In this document: positions 23,108-31,944 of the stretch, in pieces | Layout: every line of letters begins with the position of its first letter | How positions within the stretch are numbered: position 1 is the stretch's first letter | Assembly (NCBI GenBank): GCA_964556665.1 | Contig: CAZKXU010000023.1 | Coordinates: 1-37,560, forward strand | Length of the DNA: 37,560 nt | Source: CAZKXU01 sp964556665 | GTDB taxonomy: Bacteria > Bdellovibrionota_C > UBA2361 > CAZKXU01 | Direction: 5' to 3' | The notes under the pieces: model-generated | What the model saw: only the letters and a program-made list of their open reading frames with translations | What the model was told of the DNA's origin: nothing | Database searches by the model: none | Position numbers and translations under genes: made by a program

Positions 23108-25873
23108 CTATTTAGCTAGTTTAAAACCTAAGACTATCATCGGAGATTTCCGGGTTGCGAGTTCAGTCCCTCCAACATACGGTAAGTCAAAAAGTAATTG
23201 ACAGCTAAAACCATGAGATTTGGCAAGGTCAAAAACTATTCTTTGAAGTGCCATTGATTGACTATCCCGATACCCTGCGCGCTCCGCCCTGTCTCGCGCT
23301 AAAGCATCGTCTGATAATGTAACAAACAACAACGCTTCATCTTTAAATAACCCCAATTCAAACAAATTACGAATATCGCTCTCTTTTCCTGTTGAGAGAT
23401 GGCCTAAATAATCTAAATTTACGTAATTAAACCCCTTATTCTGTTTGGCAAGCTTTGGGATCTCAGAATCTAGACTAGCATTTCGAAGCTCTACTTGTCG
23501 AAGCGCGGCTCCTTCTCCATTTAGTAATATACCAACTGTACGCTGCATTATTTCAAAGGTACGGCTATCCTGCTCTACAATTACACTATCTTCCACTGAA
23601 AGATTTAGTCTCTCTCGAATTAATCTGAGTGAATCAAAATATGCAGCCTCTAATCCAAGATAAGCAATTGAAGTATCGCCAAGTGTTTGCTCTGTAACTT
23701 CGACACACAGTTCCCTGACCGCACGCTTGTCATGGGAATTAAAGCGTCGAACACCAAAGACACTAAGGTCATAAGAACCATCTGAGCGCCTTACAGTAGT
23801 TAAATCATAGCTGCTTAATTCACCTGACATCCTGCGTCGGCGAGTTTCAGGCGATCCGATAAAGCATTCCCTGGTGTATGGAAAATCACGTTTCTTTATT
23901 GTGGCCCAACGCTTAAGCATTTCAAAGGGGCTACAATTGAATGCATCTCCCACACCTGCCAAGCTAACTTCAAAACTGTATATTCCAACCTGATCAAACA
24001 TCGTCGCAAGCAGATCATTTTGATTAATTTCCCTTAGCATCCTTCCAACGTCACCTGCGTACTTATACGTCAATAATTGGTCTACTTTCTTACATAAAAC
24101 CTGATCTCTAGTCTCTGCAGAAGAAGCAAAGGTATCATTACCGACATGTGCCATATGGTAGCACTGTAAGCCGGGAAATTTATCAACTTGACCAGTTATC
24201 TCTAGATAGCGCATAAGCATAAGGTATGGCCTACCAGAAAAGATTGTTCCTATGCGTGACATACTGACTTCAAAAGAATACTCACCTACTTTGTCTTGAA
24301 ATGATGACAGCATCTCTTCCTGATTAACCTCACGTATCATCCTTGAGAGAAAGCCTCCGTACTTAGTTGCTAGCAGATGTTCTATCTTCTTTTTAAGAAC
24401 TTCATTGATCGTAATCGGATCGTCATATGAATTATTGCATGCTTTAGCCATGTGGTAAGATTTAAACCCTGGGAACAAAGCATCCTGGCCGGTAATTTCC
24501 AGATACCGCATCATTATTTGGTAAGGACTACCTGAAAAAGCTTTTACCACAGACGCCATTTTTACTTCAAAAGACTGTGCGCCTACTCTGTCAAGGAAAG
24601 GTTCTTTTAATTCATCAATAGTTACTTCTGCAAGCATTCTATTAAGACTTCCCTCATAACGCTCTGCGAGGAGATTCTCTACTTTCTTTTTTAACACCTC
24701 ATTTATATTTTCCTCTGATGTAAAGGTACCATTACCAGGTCGCCTCATATGGTAAGGCTTTAGTCCTGTGAATTCCTCCTCTCTGCAGGCAATCCTGATG
24801 TAATGCATCATTAGTAGGTATGGGCTATCGTTAAATTGACGGCTTAGTACATTTCTACTGATAGTAAAGGAATAATCCCCGACTTGGTCAGTAAATGGTT
24901 GAAAGAGAGTATCTTGATCAGCTTCTGCAATCATAAACGCAAGGTTGCCACCATATTGATCTCTTAATATTGGATCTATTCTTTTTCTTACAACCTCATC
25001 AATCAATGCAGTTTCATCAAATATACCTTTGGTCGTATTCCCCATGTGATATGGTTTAAAACCATCAGCAAGCCTCTCTTGCCCTGTTAATTGTAGGTAG
25101 CGAACCATCATGGGATATGGACTGCCAGCAAATCTTGCCATTATCGCACCCATGCTGACTTCAAATGAATATTCTCCTACTTTGTCAGGAAATGAACTTT
25201 CCAAATCATCTTGAGTTACCTCCTGCAGCATCCTATCGATTTTCCCGCCGTACTTAGTAGAAAGTAAATAATCACCCTTTTTCTTCAGAATCTCATCAGC
25301 CATTTCAGGTGTTATTACTCCAACCTGTGCCATATGATAAGGTTTAAGTCCTGGGAAACGATCAGCCAGGCCAGCAATCGATAAATAGTGCATTAAAATA
25401 TGATACGGCCTACCGGAAAATATTTCACTGATTCGACTCATGCTAATTTGAAAACTACGACCTCCTAGTTGGTCTTGTAGTGGAGAGATTAGATCTTCCT
25501 GCCTTACCTCCTTCAACATTTTTGAAAGATCATTGTCATATTTAGCAGACAATAAGTGTGTAATCTTTTTACATAGGACTTCATCTACAAACGTACTTTC
25601 AGTGTATAAATTAAGTGTGCCTGGGAAGTGGTAAGGTCGTAAACCTAAGCAGGCGCCTCTACATTGTAAAATCTTAAGCGCCTGCTCAAGGTCTCTAGCC
25701 TGCACACGTTGTCTTGTGGGATGGGCTCGGCCATTATCATCAGGTCCATCATGGCTGCTAAGATATTCTACTATTTCTGATACAATAATAGACTGCCTCG
25801 CTGTGGTGTCAGGCATGGGTAGTGACTTTTCCTCCTCAATTACTGTCGGCTTTTGATCAAGAGCTTCCCGCAT
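23108..25873 (-). CDS. Six tandem 98-residue modules fused to a methyltransferase-like domain; unknown function
   Basis: A 921-residue soluble protein. Residues 1-80 are an N-terminal region with a helix-rich stretch. Six modules start at about 81, 179, 275, 374, 473 and 572, each opening with a YHM/YHF motif and running 96-99 residues. Within each are a basic helix (EVLKKK), a TKYGG-like turn, RML-EV-Q-D/E, then the VGEYSFEVSM and SGSPY blocks and a RYLEITGQ helix. The C-terminal part (about 685-921) has YLGLEA (738-743), IVEQD (765-769) and NYVNLDYLG (816-824), an order that resembles motifs I, II and IV of class I SAM methyltransferases. A TATAAT lies five bases upstream of the expected transcript start. 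I know no protein with this architecture. Confidence 0.75.
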   Translation of the reverse strand: MREALDQKPTVIEEEKSLPMPDTTARQSIIVSEIVEYLSSHDGPDDNGRAHPTRQRVQARDLEQALKILQCRGACLGLRPYHFPGTLNLYTESTFVDEVLCKKITHLLSAKYDNDLSKMLKEVRQEDLISPLQDQLGGRSFQISMSRISEIFSGRPYHILMHYLSIAGLADRFPGLKPYHMAQVGVITPEMADEILKKKGDYLLSTKYGGKIDRMLQEVTQDDLESSFPDKVGEYSFEVSMGAIMARFAGSPYPMMVRYLQLTGQERLADGFKPYHMGNTTKGIFDETALIDEVVRKRIDPILRDQYGGNLAFMIAEADQDTLFQPFTDQVGDYSFTISRNVLSRQFNDSPYLLMMHYIRIACREEEFTGLKPYHMRRPGNGTFTSEENINEVLKKKVENLLAERYEGSLNRMLAEVTIDELKEPFLDRVGAQSFEVKMASVVKAFSGSPYQIMMRYLEITGQDALFPGFKSYHMAKACNNSYDDPITINEVLKKKIEHLLATKYGGFLSRMIREVNQEEMLSSFQDKVGEYSFEVSMSRIGTIFSGRPYLMLMRYLEITGQVDKFPGLQCYHMAHVGNDTFASSAETRDQVLCKKVDQLLTYKYAGDVGRMLREINQNDLLATMFDQVGIYSFEVSLAGVGDAFNCSPFEMLKRWATIKKRDFPYTRECFIGSPETRRRRMSGELSSYDLTTVRRSDGSYDLSVFGVRRFNSHDKRAVRELCVEVTEQTLGDTSIAYLGLEAAYFDSLRLIRERLNLSVEDSVIVEQDSRTFEIMQRTVGILLNGEGAALRQVELRNASLDSEIPKLAKQNKGFNYVNLDYLGHLSTGKESDIRNLFELGLFKDEALLFVTLSDDALARDRAERAGYRDSQSMALQRIVFDLAKSHGFSCQLLFDLPYVGGTELATRKSPMIVLGFKLAK

Positions 25874-25882
25874 GGAGTGAGT

Positions 25883-25888
25883 ATTATA
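25883..25888 (-). promoter_or_regulatory. Probable -10 box of the tandem-module gene
   Basis: TATAAT on the minus strand ends nine bases before the ATG at 25873. Transcription would start almost at the codon, so the mRNA would be leaderless or nearly so. No good -35 box or Shine-Dalgarno sequence is seen. Confidence 0.4.
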
Positions 25889-26087
25889 GTAAATTCTTAG
25901 AATAAGTCCGAGTACGCGTATAAAAGCACATTGATGTTATTGCTGATTTTCTCTGAGATGTGGCATCACGCGAACGCGGAGCGATATGCTTGAAAGGAGG
26001 AGGAATTTTTTTGAAAATACGGGCTAAACTGGACTGAAGCCCAGCCAGGTCGGATTTTTAAACAATATGAAGTAATTTCATCAGATC

Positions 26088-26107
26088 AGCCTTCGCAGAA
26101 GAAGGCT
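26088..26107. repeat. Small hairpin between the two unknown genes
   Basis: AGCCTTC and GAAGGCT pair perfectly around a 6-nt loop, 28 bp past the stop of the gene at 26136. T residues precede the stem on the minus strand instead of following it, so it is not a normal terminator for that gene. Confidence 0.35.
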
Positions 26108-26135
26108 TATAAAAATGGCGGCTAGCCATTACTGC

Positions 26136-27350
26136 TTAATTTTTGCGATTACGAGCCGTGCGACTGAGACACTCCGTAATAATATATCGATCGGAAACTA
26201 GGAAAAGCCATTGTTTGTATGTAAAACAGCGCTGGCCGCGACGGAGCTTAGGCGGAACAAATGCCGCAACCTTTGCAAACTCTATCGGCTGACTGAGCTG
26301 CATGCTCATGATAAACTCCTCAATATACCATAGGATCGTTTTATCTTTCTGACGGAGAATACTTGGTGAACGCAATACTTCGCCTACAAAATTCACAAAT
26401 GCATGAGGAGAGATCGCCAAGCGGCGGCCATGGGCTTCAACAACACCTAAACATTCATGTTTACGATGGAAGACTTCAAAGCTGCGGAAACGGTGACGGT
26501 CTTTACCGGCAAATGCAAGCACAATCTCGTCACGTACAAAATTAAATATATTTCTACCGAAAAGGTGATATATCAGCGCTAGCCTTCTTGCACCATCAAA
26601 ATAAAAATAAAATCCTGAGCTGCTGCGGCACTCAAACCGTGCACGCGGATGCTCAAAAATAAACGGTCGGATAACCTCTCGGTTAGGACGTAATAATTTT
26701 GTACGCCGCAGGAGTTCTAATAATGCACGCGTAGACTCACTAAGACTCTCTCCATAATTGGGATATCTCTTTTTAACTTTTACCGAACTATGCGCTAATT
26801 GAATAAAGTGCTGTACCGCAGCAACAGGAATTATGTAATCACGCCCGCGCAGAGTAACTGTGATCTCAATACCGTTGCGTGTCTCCTTGGCGGTTATCCC
26901 AGGTATTTCACTAAAGAGTGGATCCTGAGGGTGCAGCATCTCTGTGGCAGCTGTCGGCGTTCCAAGATAGAACGGCCGGCGATAACCCTGAGGATTTGGC
27001 AATCGACATGGGACAATATAACCGCGTAAGCAGGTCTTCCCCTCATGCAGGTAGTATAGCCTAGGCTTTTCATCTCCAAACAGTTTGCGAACCCACTTCT
27101 CGGAGCGATATTCAGTATTAATCCCAGTTGTTTTTTTAAACCACTCTTCGTAACGGTTAGTTAAATTTTCGCGCGCTGCCGGATCAACAAAAAGTCCATG
27201 CAGTGTTACACGATAATGCTGTTGAAATTCAAGGGACGGGATACTCTTAATTACATCTTCTACAAACGGCAACAGAGGCTCTCCTGGAACTTCCTCCGGT
27301 TTTTTAGAAACTTCTGCTGCGGATGAATTACCAGCTAGCTCATCATTCAT
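26136..27350 (-). CDS. Basic protein of unknown function
   Basis: A 404-residue soluble protein without signal peptide or membrane helix. The first 30 residues are low-complexity and acidic (Glu/Pro-rich). The remainder is basic, with many Arg, Tyr and Phe. Notable segments are YYLHEGKTCLRGYIVPC (about 99-115), VTLRGRDYIIPVAAVQHFI (about 165-183) and a C-terminal CFTYKQWLFLVSDRYI. I recognise no domain or active-site motif. It stands alone: 262 bp lie between it and the tandem-module gene downstream on the same strand. Start ATG at 27350; no strong ribosome site is visible. Confidence 0.65.
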   Translation of the reverse strand: MNDELAGNSSAAEVSKKPEEVPGEPLLPFVEDVIKSIPSLEFQQHYRVTLHGLFVDPAARENLTNRYEEWFKKTTGINTEYRSEKWVRKLFGDEKPRLYYLHEGKTCLRGYIVPCRLPNPQGYRRPFYLGTPTAATEMLHPQDPLFSEIPGITAKETRNGIEITVTLRGRDYIIPVAAVQHFIQLAHSSVKVKKRYPNYGESLSESTRALLELLRRTKLLRPNREVIRPFIFEHPRARFECRSSSGFYFYFDGARRLALIYHLFGRNIFNFVRDEIVLAFAGKDRHRFRSFEVFHRKHECLGVVEAHGRRLAISPHAFVNFVGEVLRSPSILRQKDKTILWYIEEFIMSMQLSQPIEFAKVAAFVPPKLRRGQRCFTYKQWLFLVSDRYIITECLSRTARNRKN

Positions 27351-27405
27351 ATTCTTGCATATATGTACATATACATGATTGTCCTTAGAGAATGAAACCT
27401 ACCGT

Positions 27406-28635
27406 TTATAGTATATCTAAGAACTTCTTAAAATCAAACTCAGAATAGATCCCTTCTGCAGCACGGGACTTGGTATCCTGGGCATTAGCAACCCAAAATT
27501 TAAGATTAACCGGATCATAGATAACATTCTGGAAGTTTGAGCGCATGGCAACCTTAGGAATCACCTCGCTCATCAGAAGCTGCGGTGTTAACTCCCCATT
27601 AAAACGTGTTAACTCCTGGTGCATTACATCATTAAAATGTCCACCGTATAATATATTATTTATACCTGCGATCTTTTCAGTGCCGTCATTCAAATCCTGA
27701 CCTGGCTTAAAAACAACGAAGCGATCCCGATCACGAACATAGATCTCTGCTTCACCACTCTTTCCATCGCTCATTAGATAGACAAAGGAGTTAGTGCCTG
27801 GACTATCCTTAATTATGCGACGAACGTCTGCTAAATTTTTTGCTTTAGCTAAAATCTCCCGTAAAAGAAACGGCATCGGCTTACCGCTCATAGTCTCGTT
27901 CGCCGGACTGCCGTAACCCATCTCACCAAGCGTAATACCCTCCGCATTCATTCCTGAAATTGCCCCAAGAAAACCTATCCATCCGATATTTACATAAGGA
28001 ATACCGTGATCAGGCTTAGCTACGTTAATTAGGGGAAACTGATGCAGATGTGAAATCTTATGAAGCCCCCAGTCAAGAATGCGAACCGTATACATTCCGC
28101 CATCCTTAGTGGCTCCGGGCAATGAACAGATATTACTGCAGGATGTGCCAAACAGCATCTGCTTGGCGATCTCTTTAATCTTTTTTTTACCACCCCATTC
28201 ACTCATCTCAGGCAATGCATGAATATGATGTATAGTCTCCAACGGCATCATAGCGCCGTGCGCTAATCCATGCATCTCATCCATATACTCCTCAGCAATA
28301 TATGGACGCTGTCTTTCGAAGGCTTCTGCAAAAAATTCTGTGGAAAGGAATTTCTTTTGTGCCCGCTCATGTAAATACCCGAGATTCGCCTGAACCTCTT
28401 TGCGCAACAGAGCCCCTTGCTGATACCCCATCTCATAATAACTGCCGCAGGTATAGAGAACTCGAATTCTGCGATCATCTGTCCAGCTCAGCCGGGCGCG
28501 TGAAAGAAGCTCTGCCTCTTTCGCCGATGAATCTATAAATTCACTCCGCATATATGGATTATACGGGTCAAGCCGAGCTAGACAGCCGTAGACCGGCAGC
28601 ATAAGTGAGGAGAGAAGAAATGTGCGTCTCTGCAT
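27406..28635 (-). CDS. Lipoprotein of the C45 acyltransferase/peptidase family
   Basis: A 409-residue protein. The N-terminus QRRTFLLSSLMLPVYGC shows twin Arg and a lipobox ending at Cys18, so it is probably a Tat-exported lipoprotein. The body matches the C45 (acyl-CoA:6-APA acyltransferase, phospholipase-B-like) group of N-terminal nucleophile enzymes: GSYYEMGYQQG (64-74) near the start, then GTSCSNICS with Cys166 as the likely autoprocessing nucleophile, RILDWGL, and GFLGAISGMNAEGITLGEMGYG. These enzymes cleave themselves before Cys and then hydrolyse or transfer acyl groups; the substrate here is unknown. It is monocistronic. Confidence 0.8.
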   Translation of the reverse strand: MQRRTFLLSSLMLPVYGCLARLDPYNPYMRSEFIDSSAKEAELLSRARLSWTDDRRIRVLYTCGSYYEMGYQQGALLRKEVQANLGYLHERAQKKFLSTEFFAEAFERQRPYIAEEYMDEMHGLAHGAMMPLETIHHIHALPEMSEWGGKKKIKEIAKQMLFGTSCSNICSLPGATKDGGMYTVRILDWGLHKISHLHQFPLINVAKPDHGIPYVNIGWIGFLGAISGMNAEGITLGEMGYGSPANETMSGKPMPFLLREILAKAKNLADVRRIIKDSPGTNSFVYLMSDGKSGEAEIYVRDRDRFVVFKPGQDLNDGTEKIAGINNILYGGHFNDVMHQELTRFNGELTPQLLMSEVIPKVAMRSNFQNVIYDPVNLKFWVANAQDTKSRAAEGIYSEFDFKKFLDIL

Positions 28636-28927
28636 ATATTACTAGATGAGCTCAAATATACCTTAGATACAGCTTAGTCTTAGCTGATAGCATAGGCGAG
28701 TAGCCAAATGCGCATTATCGAATCTGGTGAAAAAGAGGCGGAACTCAGGAACTATAAGTGGCTAAACCGGCCCCAAAATCTCAAAAATTGAACACATTAT
28801 TTTGAGAAAGCTAGCTAACTACATGAATTTACTACAGATCGCATATAGACATAGTACTGGAAAAAAACATTGGCTTATGCCTAAAATTTATCTCCAACAA
28901 ATTTAACCTTACATAGGAGTATAAAAT

Positions 28928-29146
28928 ATGTCTGAGACAGAAAATTCATCAACTGGTGATACAAATAAGGATGTTTTAGTCGTAGTTTCCAAACTTAAAA
29001 GCTACATCCGTTCCGCATCAGGTTTTAACACATCAGGAGATGTTCCAGACAAAATCTCCCAGATGGTCCGTAGCCTATGCAATAACGCTATTGAAAAAGC
29101 TAAAGCAGAGGGCAGAAAAACTGTAATGGATAGAGATTTCCTGTAA
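28928..29146 (+). CDS. Bacterial histone-fold protein (Bd0055/HBb type)
   Basis: A 72-residue protein. After a hydrophilic tail of about 14 residues comes a single histone fold: helix LVVVSKLKSYIRSA (17-30), a central helix DKISQMVRSLCNNAIEKAKA (41-60), and the end RKTVMDRDF (63-71), which carries the Arg-Thr pair and Asp that mark histone loop 2 and helix 3. The SGFNTSGDVP loop matches the bacterial group typified by Bdellovibrio Bd0055, which coats DNA end-on as dimers rather than wrapping it. It has a strong TAGGAGT ribosome site and is a single gene, fitting high expression. The assignment is by motif recall, not by alignment. Confidence 0.85.
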   Translation: MSETENSSTGDTNKDVLVVVSKLKSYIRSASGFNTSGDVPDKISQMVRSLCNNAIEKAKAEGRKTVMDRDFL

Positions 29147-29173
29147 TTTCTCGCACAGTTTGAATAAGATAGT

Positions 29174-29220
29174 AGAGGTAGCCACGACTCGACTGAGCTC
29201 GCCGAAGTCTGGCTGCCTCT
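29174..29220 (+). terminator. Possible terminator of the histone gene
   Basis: AGAGGTAGCCA and TGGCTGCCTCT pair over 11 bp (one G-U) around a 25-nt loop that can pair further. It begins 27 bp past the histone stop codon. No T-run follows, so it may act as an RNA-stabilising 3' structure instead. Confidence 0.4.
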
Positions 29221-29316
29221 AACTAAGCACAGCAGCCCTAATCGAGTTCCAGATAGCGCAGGTGATTGACCGATGTTAGAATAACTCGGTATTAATAATT
29301 TTAATCTCCTCTGCCT

Positions 29317-31020
29317 GTGCCAACCCGTCTTGAACCAAAACTATTCACCCTCCTCCGCTCTGGATATTCCAGATCAGATCTGGTCTCCGATATCATCGCT
29401 GGCATAGTGGTTGCCGTAGTGGCCTTACCGCTCGCAATTGCCTTTGGTATCGCCTCCGGTGTTAAGCCTGAGCAGGGGCTCTACACAGCTATAGTCGCAG
29501 GATTTGTAATCTCTTTACTTGGTGGCTCACGCGTCCAGATAAGTGGACCAACCGGTGCTTTTATAGTTGTGATATACGATATCATTCTACGGTATAATTA
29601 TGAAGGTCTAGCAGTTGCCACATTCATAGCAGGCCTACTACTCGTTGCAATGGGCATGGCACGTATGGGGATTCTATTGCGTTATATCCCGTACCCGCTA
29701 ACTGTAGGCTTCACCTCAGGGATTGCTATAATTATTTTCTCATCACAGATTCGCGATCTCATAGGATTAAGAGTCGATAAGATGCCGGCTGACTTTATTG
29801 GGAAATGGGCCGTCATCTTTGAGCATCTTCATACTATAAACTTTAGCGCCGTTACATTATCTGTAGTGACACTCCTAATTTTATTTATATGGCCCAAGAT
29901 TACAAATCGCATACCTGGGTTGCTAGTCGCCTTAATAGCAGTCACTCTGATTTCTAATTTATCAGAACTTAAAGTTGAAACAATCGGTACACGCTTTGGA
30001 ACTGTTCCGGCTTTCTTTCCTTCACCACACCTCCCCATTATTAACTGGCATCAATTTACTGAGCTTTTTAGGCCTGCCCTTACGATTGCATTTCTTGTTG
30101 CTATTGAAAGCCTGTTTTCAGCAACTGTCGCGGATGGAATGATAGGCGCACGACATAGATCAAATATGGAGTTGATTGCTCAGGGATTCGCCAATATCTT
30201 AAGCCCCTGCTTTCAAGGGATACCTGCTACTGGAGCACTTGCACGCACTGCTACAAATATAAAGAACGGCGCAAAAACCCCTATTGCAGGCCTAGTTCAT
30301 GCATTATCACTGCTATTAATCCTGCTTTTTTTTGGAGAATGGGCTGAGCTTATCCCGCTACCTCTACTTGCCGGTATCCTGGTTTGGGTAAGCTACAACA
30401 TGAGCGAGTGGAGAACTTTTGTGCGCATTTTTCGCTGCCCTACAAGTGATATCGCTATTTTACTCATCACCTTTTTTCTGACAGTATTAATTGACCTAAC
30501 AGTTGCAATTGAGGTCGGTGTAGTTGTCTCTGCATTTCTCTTTTTGCGTCGCATGGAAAGTACAACTGAGGCTGAATTTATCACTGCTGAACTGCAGAGC
30601 CAGATTGATGATGGAGAAGATGAGGATGTTGGGGCTCCAACAAAACAGGAGGTACCTCCCGGAGTTGAGGTATTTGAACTATTTGGTCCTCTTTTTTTCG
30701 GCGTAGTAGAACGATTTAGAACCGCATTACAGCGAGTTCAACGCCCCCCCAAAGTATTGATTATGAGGATGAGAAATGTTTCTGCAATCGACGCTTCAGG
30801 CATACAGGCATTGGAGGACGTTCTGCTGCGTTGCAAACGGGATGGGACACTTCTCTTAATCTCTGGCTTGCGACCACAGCCTTTAGAGGCATTGCGCAAG
30901 ATAGGTTTTATTGAAAAGCTAGGAGAGAAAAATCAATTTCCAAACATCTATGAAGCCTTAGCACGAGCAGGACAGGAGGTAAACCATAACGTACATGCCA
31001 AAAATAGAGCTCAGAATTAA
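29317..31020 (+). CDS. SulP-family anion transporter with C-terminal STAS domain
   Basis: A 567-residue inner-membrane transporter. About 14 hydrophobic segments fill residues 20-415. The sequences PLAIAFGIASGVKPEQGLYTA and GGSRVQISGPTGAF near the start are SulP signatures (anion-binding region). The STAS domain (about 450-550) contains the conserved VLIMRMRNVSAIDASGIQAL strand-loop-helix. The family carries sulfate, bicarbonate, or other oxyanions with Na+ or H+; the substrate cannot be read here. The start is GTG at 29317 without a strong ribosome site. The alpha/beta hydrolase gene follows 30 bp later and may be co-transcribed. Confidence 0.95.
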   Translation: MPTRLEPKLFTLLRSGYSRSDLVSDIIAGIVVAVVALPLAIAFGIASGVKPEQGLYTAIVAGFVISLLGGSRVQISGPTGAFIVVIYDIILRYNYEGLAVATFIAGLLLVAMGMARMGILLRYIPYPLTVGFTSGIAIIIFSSQIRDLIGLRVDKMPADFIGKWAVIFEHLHTINFSAVTLSVVTLLILFIWPKITNRIPGLLVALIAVTLISNLSELKVETIGTRFGTVPAFFPSPHLPIINWHQFTELFRPALTIAFLVAIESLFSATVADGMIGARHRSNMELIAQGFANILSPCFQGIPATGALARTATNIKNGAKTPIAGLVHALSLLLILLFFGEWAELIPLPLLAGILVWVSYNMSEWRTFVRIFRCPTSDIAILLITFFLTVLIDLTVAIEVGVVVSAFLFLRRMESTTEAEFITAELQSQIDDGEDEDVGAPTKQEVPPGVEVFELFGPLFFGVVERFRTALQRVQRPPKVLIMRMRNVSAIDASGIQALEDVLLRCKRDGTLLLISGLRPQPLEALRKIGFIEKLGEKNQFPNIYEALARAGQEVNHNVHAKNRAQN

Positions 31021-31050
31021 TTTTCAATTTTTCTTAGTTTATTTAACTCG

Positions 31051-31944
31051 ATGCCGCATCTAGTGCTTCTTAATGGATCTGTATTTAACCAGAAACAATG
31101 GGATCCTATTTTACGCTGGGCCTTAGAGCCTATGCTGGGAAAGCAGTACGACTTTTTGAGGTATGAATATCGAGGCATCGCTACACCAAACTACATTGAA
31201 CACAGTTGGAATATTTTTGACCTTGCTAGGGATCTAGCTGTGTTGCTCGATCGGCATAACATCCGCAAAGCACACCTGTATGGTGTTAGTAAGGGTACTA
31301 TTGTTGGACTAGCGTTTTCTATCTTATACCCAGAGCGAGTTTTATCATTAGGCGGCTACGGCTGGTATTACATCGGATATTCTGGACTGGATCAACCAAA
31401 AAGGTATTTTGAAAAACGGCTTTCCGCATTTGAAAAATTGGAAAATATCTGGAAAAGACCACTTGGTCCAATAGAATTTGAGATGCTGTGGCGTGAGGTA
31501 TACTGTCGAATTGCAATGGGTAAGAATCACGAGGAGCTTTCGTTATGTGACAGGTTTAAGGAAATATTAGTTAAAAGAACCGTATATAGACTATGCAAGC
31601 CTACTCCTATAAAGGCGATGTACGACTGGTTTTCATATGGAGTAAAGGAGCTGCCTAAAGAACGGGATAAATTTATTTCCGGGCTAGAGAGACTAAATTC
31701 TACCCCTGTATTGATTCAACATGCATTAAAAGATGAGACACTCCCTATTGGCATGGCACAGGAACTAGCCAAGGCGCTCCCTACTTCCAAGCTAATTGAG
31801 TACGGAAGCGGATTCAATCATCTCTCCATTGGAACATCAAAGCAACGCTGTCGTGCGATAATTTCTGACTATGCAATGTTTCTTGAGAATCTTACTAGGG
31901 ACATCAGTCTACATCAAGCAGTGGAGCAAACTCTTTCCCCTTAA
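31051..31944 (+). CDS. Alpha/beta-hydrolase fold enzyme
   Basis: A 297-residue cytoplasmic hydrolase. The oxyanion-side strand VLLNGS (5-10), the nucleophile elbow YGVSKG with Ser80, Asp228 in HALKDETLP and His257 in FNHLSIG make a complete triad. RYEYRGIATPNY fits the second oxyanion loop region. A cap of helices lies at about 115-200. Substrate is not predictable from the sequence. It lies 30 bp after the SulP gene on the same strand; its 3' end overlaps the converging substrate-binding-protein gene by 41 bp. Confidence 0.9.
   Translation: MPHLVLLNGSVFNQKQWDPILRWALEPMLGKQYDFLRYEYRGIATPNYIEHSWNIFDLARDLAVLLDRHNIRKAHLYGVSKGTIVGLAFSILYPERVLSLGGYGWYYIGYSGLDQPKRYFEKRLSAFEKLENIWKRPLGPIEFEMLWREVYCRIAMGKNHEELSLCDRFKEILVKRTVYRLCKPTPIKAMYDWFSYGVKELPKERDKFISGLERLNSTPVLIQHALKDETLPIGMAQELAKALPTSKLIEYGSGFNHLSIGTSKQRCRAIISDYAMFLENLTRDISLHQAVEQTLSP

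Noticed and set aside
23108..25873. Repeats at DNA level suggesting a CRISPR array or satellite
   Set aside because: The period is about 295 bp and in frame with a protein repeat; there are no short direct repeats with spacers.
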